Origin: Pipra filicauda
Lineage: Eukaryota > Chordata > Aves > Passeriformes > Pipridae
Length of the DNA stretch: 64,000 nt
Assembly: GCF_003945595.2 (NCBI RefSeq)
Contig: NW_024104285.1
Location: 186,001-250,000, forward strand
Direction: 5' to 3'
The position numbers were made by a program, and so were the translations under genes. Positions 26,168-38,857 of this stretch are shown here, piece after piece (position 1 is the stretch's first letter; each line of letters opens with the position of its first letter). Under the pieces are notes generated by a model. That model did no database searches, was not told the origin of the DNA, and saw only the letters and a program-made list of their open reading frames with translations.

Positions 26168-27118
26168 AAAAACCAACCAGACAAATACCTACATGATTTG
26201 ACTGAAAAATGGAGTTGACTCTTCAAATTTATTACATTTGTCTTTTAGGACTGTTATTTGTAGGTCCCCTCTTCTTTGTTGCATGACTGAACATTCAAAA
26301 ATGAGACCTTTAGACTCAAACATGACTTAACCTGATAAATTTCTAACTCAATTTACTGCAACGTCATGCATATGCTAAAACCCATCTAACATTAATATTT
26401 AATGAAGAAATAAACCTGCCAGAAGAATAAATTTACAGCACATTTAACGTACAGCATTTTAGAGGTGTCTGTCGAGTAGGTTTTGCTGTCGAGACAAGGT
26501 TTTAAGCTGCCAATAGTTTAAAAGTAGTAATTTTTCATTGCATTTCATTCCTAAGCTCTGCTCCTTTTAAGAGACTCCAGGCTGTCAAGGTTAATTGAAC
26601 CCTCAGGGCCCTCAGAATGACTGCTCTCGTTGGGGCTCTGCTGGCTCCAGGCTCAGCTCCCTGATTCTTTTGCTTTAAATCTTGTCTCCAATGATCTTTT
26701 TCATAAATATAATTTCAACTTTAATCTCGACAATTATGATCTGCTGATCTAATTCTCTGATTTAGTCCTGTATCTATCCACCCAGACTAAAATCTCAGTC
26801 TCTCTGGCATTTCATGGTCAGCTTAAAGCACAATACTCAAATAATAAGGAGCAGAGGAATAGACAGCTGGAATTTTCTTTCTGTCTAGACAGCATGACCT
26901 CCACCTGTGGGTGACACATTCACTAAAGCTCCACATCCAAACTTTTTGCCTTTAAACATTTTAAAGACTGTTCCTCACAACACAACAGCCCCAGAGGTGT
27001 CTTGGTTCACCAGCCTCACTGCCACCCATCTCTGGGTACACTCTTGACCACTGTCTGTTGGCTTCTTTCTTCTCAGTGCTTGTTTTTGGGGGCAGATCAG
27101 CAAAATCATACTCATTGA

Positions 27119-27165
27119 AATAATAATAAAATATAAGTTATCGATACCAAGGTACTGTATTAGTT
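27119..27165 (+). repeat. 47-bp repeat, copy 1 (family unknown)
   Basis: This segment aligns without gaps to 29715-29761 in the same orientation, with 42 of 47 bases identical by eye. The shared core ATACCAAGGTACTGTATT is identical over 18 bases, and all three differences in the right-hand 29 bases are transitions. Similarity stops abruptly on the right, while on the left it fades into AT-rich sequence. I do not recognise the family; it could be the edge of an old LTR or DNA transposon, or a segmental micro-duplication. Confidence 0.7.
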
Positions 27166-29714
27166 CAGCATTAAACCATGCTGCTCTCCATCAGCCAGCC
27201 ACAGAGGGATTTTGCCCTGTTTGGAAGCCTGGGGTCACAGAACTCCATTTTACTAAAGCCAAGTGTTTTTATTCAGAGATTGGAATAAGTATCAAGGAAA
27301 AGAAAGATCATAAGAAACAAACAAGCTACACTTGTATTTAGTCTCATCTCATTTTATGCTTCACTACAAGCAAAATTACCTAAATTTCCCTGCTAAATTA
27401 GTCTAGCACCTCTAAACCAGCTTCAGTCTCCAAGTGCAAGTGCTTCGCTGTGTTTAGAGAACAGATTTTCCCTTAAGAAAATTGACTTCAACAGAATTTT
27501 AGTTTTCGTTCTGAAACAGAGCTTTTCAAAAATCAAGTTTTCTGTTAGAATTCTAGGGCAATCAACATATGTCTATTTTGGCTTCCTTTTGTCATTCCAA
27601 AACAAAAACACATCTCCAGTACTGGTCTATTTAACAGAATAAATTCCACTAGTTGATGAAATATGTCCAAGAGCTTCTTTTCTTCAGGTCTAAGGCATTC
27701 AATCCCCTAAGGAAGCATGATTGCTGATGTCCCTAAAAAGAACACATTTTCTCTCAAATTAAAATTTTGCATAAATAAATGCAACTTTAAAAAGAGCTGT
27801 AGCTGGAATATCCTGGCTTGAAAGTTAAACTGAAAAAGGGGAAAAATAGAAAGAATGATACAGTCATTAGAAGTCTTTCTATGGACATAAGTGAGTCCAA
27901 GTGGAGTCTGAAGTAGCAATCACTTTAACTTAAATTATCCACTCACTATTATTCCCATGAAATTAAAATACTAAGAACAGCTTCTCAATTCAGAAATAGT
28001 CAAGTGTTAAAAAAAAAAAATAAAAAATCATTGAAACTACCCCAAAGGAGGAATTTCCAGGTCTGCTTTCCTTGCATTTACATATTTACACTTTTCAACA
28101 GTCCAGAAGATTTTAATTTATATGATACTTGAAACTCAGATAGAATGTAATTGATGGACTCACAGAGTGATAAAATCATAGGTTTGCCAGTCTGATAACA
28201 AAGTTAAAAACCCCCATGCAAAAGATCTGTACACAGCTTGTGCTACACCAGGAATGAACCATCCCCTCAGTGTTCTCTCTGGGGCAAGAGGATGTGACTG
28301 ATGAAACCTGGCACAGAACAACAGATTGGATCAAGATGAAAGATGTAAATTAAACCCTTCCAGGTAAGTTAGCACATGACCCAGTAGCATCTTTGTACCA
28401 CTTTTTATTACAAATGGGATGTGTACTACCACCAATTTGCTTCAATGTTTTTAATCATGGTCCCACTAAAGCTGGAACATCCTTGCAGGAGCAATTGGGT
28501 CCTTGAATTATATAAGAATAATTCCCCAATTTCTCAGAATATCCACTACCTTGGGTCCACTTTCCCCTCAGGTAGTCTTAACTATGTTTTAGAGACGTCA
28601 TCCTTACAAGATGTCCAAGTTTCAGTGTTTCCTCAGTTTGTTCAAATACACATATTTCTTTTAATCCTTTTCTTACATAGAGAACCATTCCAGTTAGCGC
28701 TGGCAGAAATGCATTTTGCTCTGCTTCCACTTTTCCTGATGAAAGTCATCCTTTCCTGTTCCCTAAGGAAGTAGCCACTAGAACTAAGAAGGATATTTAT
28801 TTTAATGCAGGAAGGTATCAGCATTTCTGTTTATAAAGCAATATGTTGCACTCTGCTTTGTGTCAGGACGAGAATGCTAAACTGCTTCTCAATTACTAAA
28901 CCTCAGTATGGAAGATTCATGCAGCCTCCTGCACCCAGAAAGGCTATAATAATTAACTCCTCAGTAAAGCTGTAATTAATTATTGACAATTTAATGTCCC
29001 TACTTTTAACCTTAAATAACAGGCAGGAATTACTGGCTGTCATCTCTCCTTTAGCACTGCCAGGTGCAGCATACGTGTTTTCAATCAGGTCACCCCAACT
29101 CCGTCAGCCACTTACACTCTCCATTCACACTGCAGAGCATCTTTCCCTGCAGAATAGTGATGGATTCTTCATTTGAATAATTTATGTCTGAGTTTTATAA
29201 TAGACACTCATCATTTACTAAAATGAGCTACTGAACGGACCTTAGAAGTGGATCATCTCTGCCTTTTCCCCACAAAAACCTGTTTTTCTGCTATTTATAA
29301 AAATCCCAGAACTGTGATATCCAATATTAAATTGTAGTTACTAAATTGGGTGTTCATCTACACAGTTTTCTAAGCTTTTCCTCCACAGCCACTCTGTGTT
29401 TTGAGCACATCTAATAATTTCTAAGGTGTCTGCTGTTGTAGATAGCTGTTAAATAGTTAATAGGGATCTACTGCACTTTGTCTAGCACATAACTGCAGTC
29501 TGCCTAATAAAACTCTCCTGCACTAAATAATGATTCCCTCTTCTTTCACACCTCTCACACTGAATTCACAGTTGTATAGTTAAATATTTCACAGTGTACA
29601 GAAGGAAAAGACTGTATAGGTTCTCCATGTAAATTACTTTTATATCACAAGGTTTTAGAAACTCTCCAAGCTGAATAGTCCTACTCCAAGTTCTAAATAC
29701 ATTTAACTTACTTC
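27166..29714. other. Non-coding interval between the two 47-bp repeats
   Basis: No exon or known transposon protein is visible in this 2.5-kb interval. The largest open frame is 117 codons (28421-28774, plus), with no recognised domain. An A-rich run lies at 28009-28027. A TAAT/ATTA-dense stretch at 28941-28995 is noted separately. If the flanking repeats are the ends of one element this would be its interior, but nothing inside resembles a polymerase, integrase or transposase. Confidence 0.45.
28009..28027. repeat. A-rich run
   Basis: A12 is followed by T and A6. No features mark it as a retrotransposon tail. Confidence 0.7.
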
Positions 29715-29761
29715 AATAATATTAAATTATAAATTATCAATACCAAGGTACTGTATTGGTT
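29715..29761 (+). repeat. 47-bp repeat, copy 2 (family unknown)
   Basis: It is the second copy of the sequence at 27119-27165, in direct orientation and offset by exactly 2,596 bp. The 18-base core is unchanged. Downstream of 29761 the two copies share nothing obvious, so this side behaves as a sharp boundary. The family is unknown to me. Confidence 0.7.
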
Positions 29762-30397
29762 AAAACAGTCTTTCCTGAGCACAGGATCTGTTACTACAGG
29801 TGTGCAGCCTAATGCCCAAGGACAGCCATAAATTGATCCAGCTTTAATTGGTACCTGGAAGTTTCCTCAAAGACAAATCATTTCATTGTGAAAAGTTCTT
29901 GCAGGAGTTGCTGCTCATGGAGCAGTGGAGAGAAACTCAGTGTGGAGAGGTTTCTCCTACTGTTAAACGGCCTGAGGAATTACTGACAACACACTTAATG
30001 ACAGGAACGTTAATTTTGCTGGACATCAGAAAAGAACACAGGAGACACAGAACACAAAAGCCACAGAAATACCAAGTCCAAAGCAATCTCACCTTCGTTC
30101 TCAGCTGTGTGATGCCCATTTTTGCTACCATAAAGCACCTCAAGCTACACTGCCAGATACCAAAATCACTAAAAACTACTTTTAAAAGTTGTCTGGGGGA
30201 AGAAACACAGATTTATAACTGCAGTTTAATGAGTTTTCATCAGTCAAAACCCATTTTTTTCACAAACTACTTCTCATTTTATTGCTTTAAAAACTGGCAC
30301 TGTGTCACAAAACTTAAACTACCTTCAAAAGAATTCAATTAGTACTTTAAGTGCAACAGGCAAAATTTTATAAAAAGTACAAAGAATGATCACTGAG

Positions 30398-30445
30398 CAT
30401 TTAGGAGTTTTCCTTGAGTCTTACATTACAGAAAGCTCCTAAATG
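30398..30445. repeat. 15-bp inverted repeat (hairpin) with an 18-base loop
   Basis: CATTTAGGAGTTTTC at 30398-30412 pairs with GAAAGCTCCTAAATG at 30431-30445; fourteen pairs are Watson-Crick and one is a G-U wobble. The loop is 18 bases and pairing beyond the base of the stem is patchy. The shape is compatible with a short structured RNA or the remnant of an inverted-repeat element, but the stem is shorter than a typical microRNA precursor (about 22 bp or more). Confidence 0.6.
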
Positions 30446-31078
30446 ACCAAAAATTGCATTTAACTGAAAAGTCTTTGCACAGTTCCTCATTCATTAAAGA
30501 AAAATTAACAGAAGTTTAGTTTCCCAGCTCATAATTTCAAGTTCCACATTCTAAATATATATTTTATTTGAGAAGTACTCCCTCGGTGGATATCATGCGT
30601 CTACATCTAATTTTAAGTTATAATTCCTGTGTGTATCACTAGATGGCATGTGCCTTACTTGTTGGTGAACTTCTGGTTTCATGCAGAAAAGATATTTGCA
30701 GAGACTCTACTGCAGTTAAGGACTACTAGGAAACTTATGACACTGCTTTGCAATCTGCTAATTATCTGTCTATTCAATCTCTTATTTAGGATAAATGGCT
30801 TCAAAACAGACATGAAAACAAGGATGTCCAAAACAAGGAAGAGCTCTTATTATTTAAATGCAGCTGGGGAAAAAAAATTTATAGGATGCCTCAAAGGGCT
30901 GCAATTTGCTTATAATTTCAGAGACAGCTTTCTTGTCCTGATTGTGTATGTGTGTTTGAAGTATATTAAGTGGCGGAAATACAGAATGATTCAAGGATTC
31001 ACAAACTAACATTCTGTTTTACCTTTATTTGGGGAAACACACTTGATCTGTTGAAAGCCTTGGTTGGATATAAAAGGT

Positions 31079-31129
31079 TATATATATATCTATATATTAA
31101 AAAATGGCTGTATATATGTATATATATTC
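31079..31129. repeat. Interrupted (TA)n microsatellite
   Basis: Two TA-rich blocks (31079-31098 and 31110-31129), each broken by a C or G, flank a short unique centre. The arrangement is roughly palindromic simply because TA repeats are self-complementary. Confidence 0.8.
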
Positions 31130-34100
31130 TGATTTTCAAATAGAAGGCAAAATAGGCAAGTGAAGGCTTTCATTTAGTCAGATCTGGTTCTGGAACAGAT
31201 CAAAGCTTTTGGGGTTGAGTATAACCCTATTATTACAGATCATCTATGCTCAGAATCCCCTGAGCAACCCTGATGTTTTTGCTTAGCAAACAGGCCTTTT
31301 AAAATATGAGATATATTTTACGATGAACATCCAGTAACAGACAAACTCTTTTGAAACGAGTGTTCAAATTCTTGTTCCCAGCTATTTTTCCCTAAGTGTT
31401 TATAGCTGATTTAAGTGACTGCCTGTGTCAGCTGTAGAGTCAGGCTGCCTCTCCTGTTCAAAGGGACTATGCAGGACATGCAGTCCTTTAGCATTAGTTT
31501 ATCCACATCAGCCTCATCAAACAAGAGCCAGCCCTAAGGTTTTCCACCAGACTTAAACTTTGTTATTCAGTAGAGAGTTTTTACATTAACCTTCATACAA
31601 TGTGCACCAGGGCATGAAAGTTCCCTGTGTGGTGAGCTGACAGCTGCACGTGCCAAAAACCTCTCTTCCCATGCAATCCAACACCAGCAGAGCTGCAGGA
31701 CAGGATTTTTACTGTCTTCATGCCCAGCTTGACCCAGCTGCAGTGCCAGCACAATAACCATGCAGTGGTCACATTAAAACAAACTGGTGTGAGGGATGCT
31801 TGTGAATCCAGCACTCTGCCTGCTTTGGTCACAGGGAGCTCACAAATAGAAATATTCTTCCATGGCATTGCTGAGGCAGTGTGATGGTATAAATATTTGC
31901 AGAAGCTGTTACAGATCCCTCAGAGGGCATATTGCTGAGATTTCTTTATTGAAGCCACAAGTTTCCTTTTGCTTGCACATATGCCCTAACACTTCCTGAA
32001 GTTTGTCACCTTCAGGCTCTCAGTGAACTCTTACTAAAGTGATTTTGGCATCTTGTGCCTTTGATTTAATTCTTTTTATTTGTTCATGGATATCTAGAAT
32101 TAAACAGTGTGACATACAAAATAAAAAATAAAAAAAAAGAACAGTTTCCTTTTTGCAATCTACCAACTCCACAAAATCCAGTGTATAACATTAAATAGCT
32201 TTTTAATGCTTTCAGAACACCCTATGCTCTCTGAAATTAAAGAGTTTGGACTCCAAATAAAGCCAGTTTCTAAGCAGCTGAACCAGAATAAAAGCCAAGC
32301 CTCTATCAGTATAAAATTAAGACAAACATAGTTTTTAAATGGTAAATGGTTATTGTAATGTAAAACAGATTATACAGTGTATAGGGGAGCACTTCTCCCC
32401 AGTACATTATACATTGCACAATCCAGACTCTATTATTCATAGCCATAAAGGAGGCCTCTTCTTCCAGTTTGACCATTTTGGAACCAGTAAAGTTGCACAG
32501 GTTTTCTGTGTTTTTTCATCTATGAAATTAGAATATTTGGTTATATTTTAGGGGTGAAACAGAAATGTCATCAAGTATTTAATGCATAATGTATCTATAA
32601 ACAGCCTCAATTAATGTTCTGTTATTCAACAATGTTAAATCTGTAGAAGAAAATCGTCTATTTGATCTTGTTAATTTACTTTTACAAAAAAAGTAGCTAT
32701 TTTCAAGTAAAACAGCATTTCTGCACATACTTAACAGTGGTGATATCATGAATCCAAGTAGAAAATTTATCATCAAGGAACGAACTCATGGGCAGTTTAG
32801 AGTGACTAAGGCACGATGAAAATCAGGCAGTCCTAGAGATCCAAAATAGGGAAAATATATAGATAGGTATCACAGGGTGCCTCTGCACCTCTGTGAGCCT
32901 CAGGAGGAGTTTTTGCATCTCTCAAATAAAAGGGGAAAGGTAGGGATCAAGCACAGAAAGGTGGCTAGACATCCACTTTATCACATCTGATTCCTTGGGG
33001 ACTTCATGCAGAAGGATGGCAGGTCCCTATTTCAGGTGTCAAACATCAGACAACACTCACCAATCCTCAGTTAAAGGGTTTGCTGGCTCTTGCCACAGTC
33101 CCTTTGGAACCTTTTGAAATCCAGCCCAGTGCTACTGGAAAGGATTTTGGGTGAGAGCCACACACGGCTGTAGAACTTTTACTGACTCAAAAAAGAAGTA
33201 AAATTTCCCAAGTGGGAACATGGGAGCAAAACTCATGAAAAATTCATGAGAGGATGCCAACTGATCCAGTCACACAAAATAGTTTGTGTGTGGTAAAGAG
33301 AGGAGAAAATGCAACACCAACTGGCTAATTGGACTTATGCTGTAAAGCTTTTTTTCTGAGGAAATTCACCCTTAGGCCAATCAGCCACTGTAGTTTCTTT
33401 ATTGTAAAAATCAGCTGGCAAGAGTAGACACCTGAACATAGTGTTCAGGTTTAGTAACAGGCAAAAAGGCATTTTGGATTGGTTGAGATTATTTTTAATC
33501 AGAGCCACGGATAACAGATCACTGGGGACACAAACACTGACAACTCCTCCTGTTTCTGGCTGGGGCAGCTCTTGATCAACAACCAGAATGGTGGGCCTGG
33601 ACCCATCAGGAGATTTAGGACAGCAAATTCTCTTAATCTTTGTTTTGGCACCTACTGCCAGCTAAATATTTACTGCTTTGGAGAACTCCAGGGAAAAGGG
33701 ATCTAATCTTGTAACTCTCTTTCCAAACTATTTGTACAATCACCAAACTCTCCTTAATTATCACACAGCTGCCAGTCTGCTAAAGCCCCCAGCAGAGGTC
33801 AATGTTTTGATAGCAGTAGTACATTAAACATCAAAGGTAAAAATATATTAATATTAAATGCAATTTAAGACCATTTTGAACTAATTTTTTGAACAGGCTC
33901 GTTTCACAGAGGGAATTAATGAAAAGTTAAAGGCCATAACAAAAAGCTGCAGAAGAGACTTGCTATTTTCATTAATAAGTAAAACAAATACTCTGAAAAT
34001 GCCTTTTATTTTTATTGCTCTCAATGCTTTTAAAACAAAATCTTCTCACCTGACACACAAAAGCTCCCATAGCACTAAACGCTCAGAACACACGTACTCA

Positions 34101-37100
34101 TTTTGTGCAAACCTACAGAATGACATATTTCTATTCCCATTAGGGAATGCACACAAAGAAAACTCAATTCCAGCAACATCAGATGCAAAGTTAAACACCA
34201 AGAAAAAGGATTCCAAGAGAAATGACACATTATATAAATTGAAAACTGGCTTTTAATTTCAGTTGAGAAGATGATTCAGTTCTATATTAGTTCCTTTTAA
34301 AAGTTCATACTAGAGGTAAAACATCTGCATCCTCTCAACTCCTGTCTCTGTTATTTCCATCTGTCAGAAGGACTAGCGAGGAACAAACAAGAATCAGGAG
34401 GGCACAAGGAGCTCTTTTTCAAAATTAGGCTCATTCACAGAAGTCAAAATGCTGTTCCACATTCGCATTATTTCATATACATCCTGTGGAGTTCAATTTT
34501 AACTTGGAATATCACATAATATAAAACCTGCTGGTATTATTTTCTGGACTTCGCTGAGAAAATCTAGGTAATGAGGAGAAAACCATAAAAAAAAAAAGGT
34601 ATAGGGGAAATAGATATCAGAAGATGTATTCATGACCATTATGAACAGAGATTCACATCATTTTCTTCCTGCAACTGAACTCTGAGTAAAATCTAATTTG
34701 CCCAGATTTCATTGTGTAAACCAGGTGAACAGAAAATAAATTTGTTCTACAATAAATCAGTTTTTCCATACTGGAGGAAAATCAAATTCAGAGTCAAAAA
34801 TCAAAGATTCAAAAAGCCTATACAGAACTAATGAAAAACGAGTAGACATAATCAAAATAAAGCATTGATTTATTTTGTTGCCACAGTTGTAAAAACATCA
34901 CAAAAAGGAAGGTGCCAGCCTTTGCATGCTACCAGTAGCTTGTTTTTCCTTAGATGTTTGTTGTGCCTTGCAAGCCTAATGAATTATGTTTGTAAAGGTT
35001 AATTAAGTTTCTTCTATAATTCTACTTGAATGCAAAACTATTGGATCTCAAACAAATAAGGAGATATATCCCCAATTATTATTCTAAATGCAATTCAGAG
35101 GAATATTGCAAATATCTTCCTTCTTGTACCTAGCAGACAAATATGACATTTTACCACTTCCTGCAGAACTGCTCCACTACCAGGGTTACACCCAATCTTT
35201 GCAAGACAGAAAACCTGATTTCCAGAGTGGACTGATCCCCTGGGCTCTGTCCTGCCTGAAAACCCTCAAAAAGCTTCAGATGCTACATTTTCTACAAGGC
35301 CCAAGAAATGTAAATCCCTATGACCAGTATATACTATATACATCATAAAAATAAATTAAGAGGTACAGAATTGTTCCCTGCTTAAAGAGAGGGACTATGA
35401 TCAGAAAGTGCAACCCAACCCAGACTGTTTACAGGGAGTGTAAGTACTCCTGTATCAGAATAATGGTGGATTATTCAAAACATTTTGAAGGAAAGCCACA
35501 ACACAATTATTACCAAGGTTAAAGTTCAAGTTAATACCATTAACTGATGGCACTAGCCACTCAAAATTATTGAATTATCACAGTAGTCTGTTTTGGGAGA
35601 TTCTATTTTCTGTCTTAATAGCATGCAAAGTCCTACTTTCTGTTGGTGTTACTTTCATGGAGCAAATTTTTGGTTTTATCACTGTAAATTCCCATGGCTG
35701 GGTATATTTTCTATACTTTTTTCTTTCAGTGATATGCAGAAGTAACAGAGCAAAAATTACTTGATGTGGTGGACAAATTACATGACTGATGTTTCTGCAT
35801 CTCCATATATAAACATTACCAAGCCAAAGAATTCTTTAAAATGTTAATTTGGTTTACCAGCAGAAACACATTTCTTTCAAAGAGATAATGTCTCAGATGG
35901 GTATCTTTAACTCCCAGGTTCCTATTCAATTGTGCAGATAACATTTTTAGTGCTTGCTGCACACACCTTCCCCTTCAACACCAAGGTAAGCTCTTCTCTC
36001 CCAGGCATACATTTGGGACTCACACTAATGTGAACAGGACATGGTTTTTATCATGCAAAGACCTTGCAGAAATGAAGCTCAAGAGTTCAGAGATATGAAT
36101 ACCAAGCTAAAGAAATATGGCAAATATACTTAGCAAATGTGTGATGTTACTTAGAAAACATCTGTTAAGACAAACAGCAGAAAGAGATGTTGTTCCATTA
36201 ATATATTTTCTTGAAGAGAGAATTGAAAAAAGGGAATACAGTCCAGTTTCTTTGCTGGTTTTGTTCCATGAACTCACTATACTGTGTCTATGTGCAGAAA
36301 TAAGGAATATTAATCTGCAGCTACATTTGCTGCGTTAGCCACACTTCTTAAGGTTAAAAAGGAAATGCCAAGATGGAAAAGCATCTACCAGTCCTTTTCC
36401 TTAGTATTGTTTAATGTTCTACTCATATTTCTAGTCCCACACACCCTAAAGGCAAAAGATGGCATCAATAAGTCAGGCTAAGTAATATAGACTGCTATAT
36501 ATCAAAAGAGTTTTTAAATCACAACATACAAGTTACAAGTAAGCATAATCAGTTACTTGGCATAAAATGCAAATAATCTGTTCCATTACTGTAGAAGTAT
36601 CTTAATCAACACTGTAAAATTAATGCAATAATTCAGCAAACACATTACTCTTCAAACAAAAATATTAGGCATCTGTGTTTTCTAAATATGATTTCCTAAT
36701 TTATTAGAAACAGCTCCTTCCCCAGAGGCTCATGGTATACAAATTCTCATGTAGTTTTTGGGCTCTGCTATGAACCCATCCTCTCAATTTTCACAGTGCT
36801 CTATTTTTTCTCCTATATTCTCAAATTGTCATAATAAGACCTAAAATGATGCAGACAGTTTTCAACCAGCTCATGAGTCAGTGAAAAATCCATGTTCTTA
36901 CACGTATAGCCGGTGCCCTACATTTTCCAATGTTTTAGACCATCCCAATTTAAAGAACAATTAATACAAGATTTATTGTGAGATGTATAATTTATAAAAT
37001 TGTTTATTTAGATGCTGATTGGAATTCCTGCAGATTCTACCCTTTCATACTCTATATTTGAATAGATACAATCAAAATATGAACTACAAAATATTCATTA

Positions 37101-38721
37101 AGGAAAATAAACAAATAAATGAGGAGGTGATTGGGGGCTTAGGTAAGAGTTTTACTCTATGGGCCTTCTCTTTCAAAGCCATAATTCATTGAAAAAAAAT
37201 TTAAAAAATCAGTTAACAGATAGTAATTTTAGTCTCTTATGCTTTTTGTCCTCATGACATGAACATAGGTATATCAGCATTGTACTTATACTTAACAATA
37301 TAAACATCCTTCTGCAAGGCCCTGAATTAAAGGTTTAAATACTAAGGTAATATTAAATTAATGTTAATCTTTCCAGAATTTCTCACAAATATTTTCTTTT
37401 GTTTTCTTTCACGTTCCTATTTGCAGTAGGGTTCAATCAAAAACTGCAGTATATAAATTTATATTTAATTTTCATCACAGAAATGTACATAAAATTGCAG
37501 ACTGTTAGGTTACTTCATATGCAGATTTCAGCTTTTTTTTCCCTCATCTTTTCTGACCATTTAATAGCTTGGAAGAATGCTGAATGGGATTTGCATATTG
37601 TTTCAGGGGGATGATATATTTGTTTTTATAATTCTCTATTGACAGCATATTGATAGGACACTCTGCTACAGTGCCCATGATCATGTAGTATCCTACAACA
37701 TGTTGTGTAAATGAATTCACTGGATTTACAACCAATAACAAATTAGGCATGGATCTGAGTTTTAATTGCTTTCTTTGAGTAATTTCCATCATATTGACAA
37801 CAGGAGAAGTCTTAGTCTGCTCATACTGTTCTGTAATATAATTTTGTATTTTATTAACAGAAATACCCTGTAACCAATTTAGCAGGCCAATAGGTATATT
37901 TAAGCCTTATTCAAATTTAATTATTTAAAAACCACACAAAATCTTGAATCAGTAACTAAACAATAAACACAGGTGATAAAAAACCTTGGTATGGTGACCC
38001 TTCATGTAACTTTTTTGGGTTTTAAAACCATATGAACTACTGGAGCATGAATTTCCATGATGGATAGAGAAGGAAATTATTACCCTACTTGACTGAAAAT
38101 CATTGTAAGGCCTGCAGCCTTGGAGCACAGGACATGTGTTAGAGTTTTCTGTCTTATCATGAAAATATGGCTACAGAAGGTATGAGACAGGCACTGCAAG
38201 TCCTCACTCTTCCTTGGTCAACCATTATTGCCTTGGATGGAGGCAGGATACCGGGGACAAGACATAGTTTCGGGTTTGCCCAGCACAGTTATTTCTTCTA
38301 ATGTTGTTCTCAGAGGAAGTGTCATCTAAATATTAGCAAATACACTCATTAAAGAAAAAAATCTGAGGAGAAAAAAAGAAAAATCAATTCCAGGGACATT
38401 CTGCAACTATTGCAGAGATCATCTCCTTTGGGATGACTTGGGAGTGAGATTTTGTCTCTGTGAAATTCCCAGGCCCTCCTGACGGTACAAAGAGGCAGAT
38501 TTCTTAATCCAAGTATAGTCTCTGCAAACACTTTCATGTTGCACTCTTTGGAGGATGTGGGTTGGGATTTTTATTGCTGATGCTTGAGGTATCCGAAAGG
38601 GGCTCCAAGGCCACAAGTTACACCTGCTGGCAACCAAGACTTCACTGGCAGTTTGACTTTCTTAGTCTGTTTAGGAATGAAAGCAAAGGAAACTGTGGGA
38701 AGTGAATGGACAATTCACATA

Positions 38722-38857
38722 AAATCATAGAATACCCTGAGCTGGAAGGAAACCTCTAGGATCTTCAAAGTCCAACTCTGGCCCTGCACAGGACAGCTCT
38801 AAGAATCACACCATGTGCCTGAGAGGATTGTCCAAATGCTTCTCGAGCTCTGGCAGG
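38722..38857 (-). mobile_element. CR1 LINE 3'-end fragment, a different subfamily from the other copies
   Basis: The plus strand begins AATCATAGAATACCCTGAGC and continues with GGAAGGAAACCTCTAGGATC, AGTCCAACTCTGGCCCTGCA and AAGAATCACACCATGTGCCT. This is the reverse complement of a CR1 3' end of the type that carries the 'CTCAGGCACATGGTGTGATT' block. It differs clearly from the copies at 11.2, 14.3 and 45.3 kb. The element is 5'-truncated near 38857 and its octamer tail is reduced to one unit. Confidence 0.88.

Larger units (their letters stand above)
14398..27118. other. Long non-coding stretch, no gene recognised
   Basis: Over 12.7 kb no exon, RNA gene or known repeat family could be recognised. 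Open frames do not exceed about 120 codons, and the largest (23796-24155, plus) has no recognisable domain. Minor items are a 10-bp perfect hairpin at 18342-18367, an A-rich run at 20152-20176 and (AT)n at 26151-26167. Segments at 16020-16480 and 21400-21980 are somewhat GC-richer than their surroundings. Segments at about 22130-22340 and 26560-26790 have the mixed, non-repetitive look of possible conserved non-coding elements, which cannot be tested here. Confidence 0.5.
29762..38721. other. Long non-coding stretch, no gene recognised
   Basis: No exon, RNA gene or known repeat family was recognised in 9 kb. The longest open frame (29848-30342, plus, 164 codons) starts only at TTG; its first ATG is about 23 codons later and no domain is apparent. 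Items recorded separately are a 15-bp hairpin (30398-30445) and AT-rich microsatellite material (31079-31129). A-rich runs lie at 32117-32139 and 34587-34598. A short perfect inverted repeat (CTCATGAA, loop AAA, TTCATGAG) lies near 33233-33251. Confidence 0.5.

Noticed and set aside
29848..30342. 164-codon plus-strand frame
   Set aside because: It begins at TTG, has no recognised domain, and its lysine-, leucine- and serine-rich composition looks like translated non-coding DNA.
30629..31009. 126-codon plus-strand frame
   Set aside because: No domain or family similarity is evident, and the length is near the chance maximum for the window.
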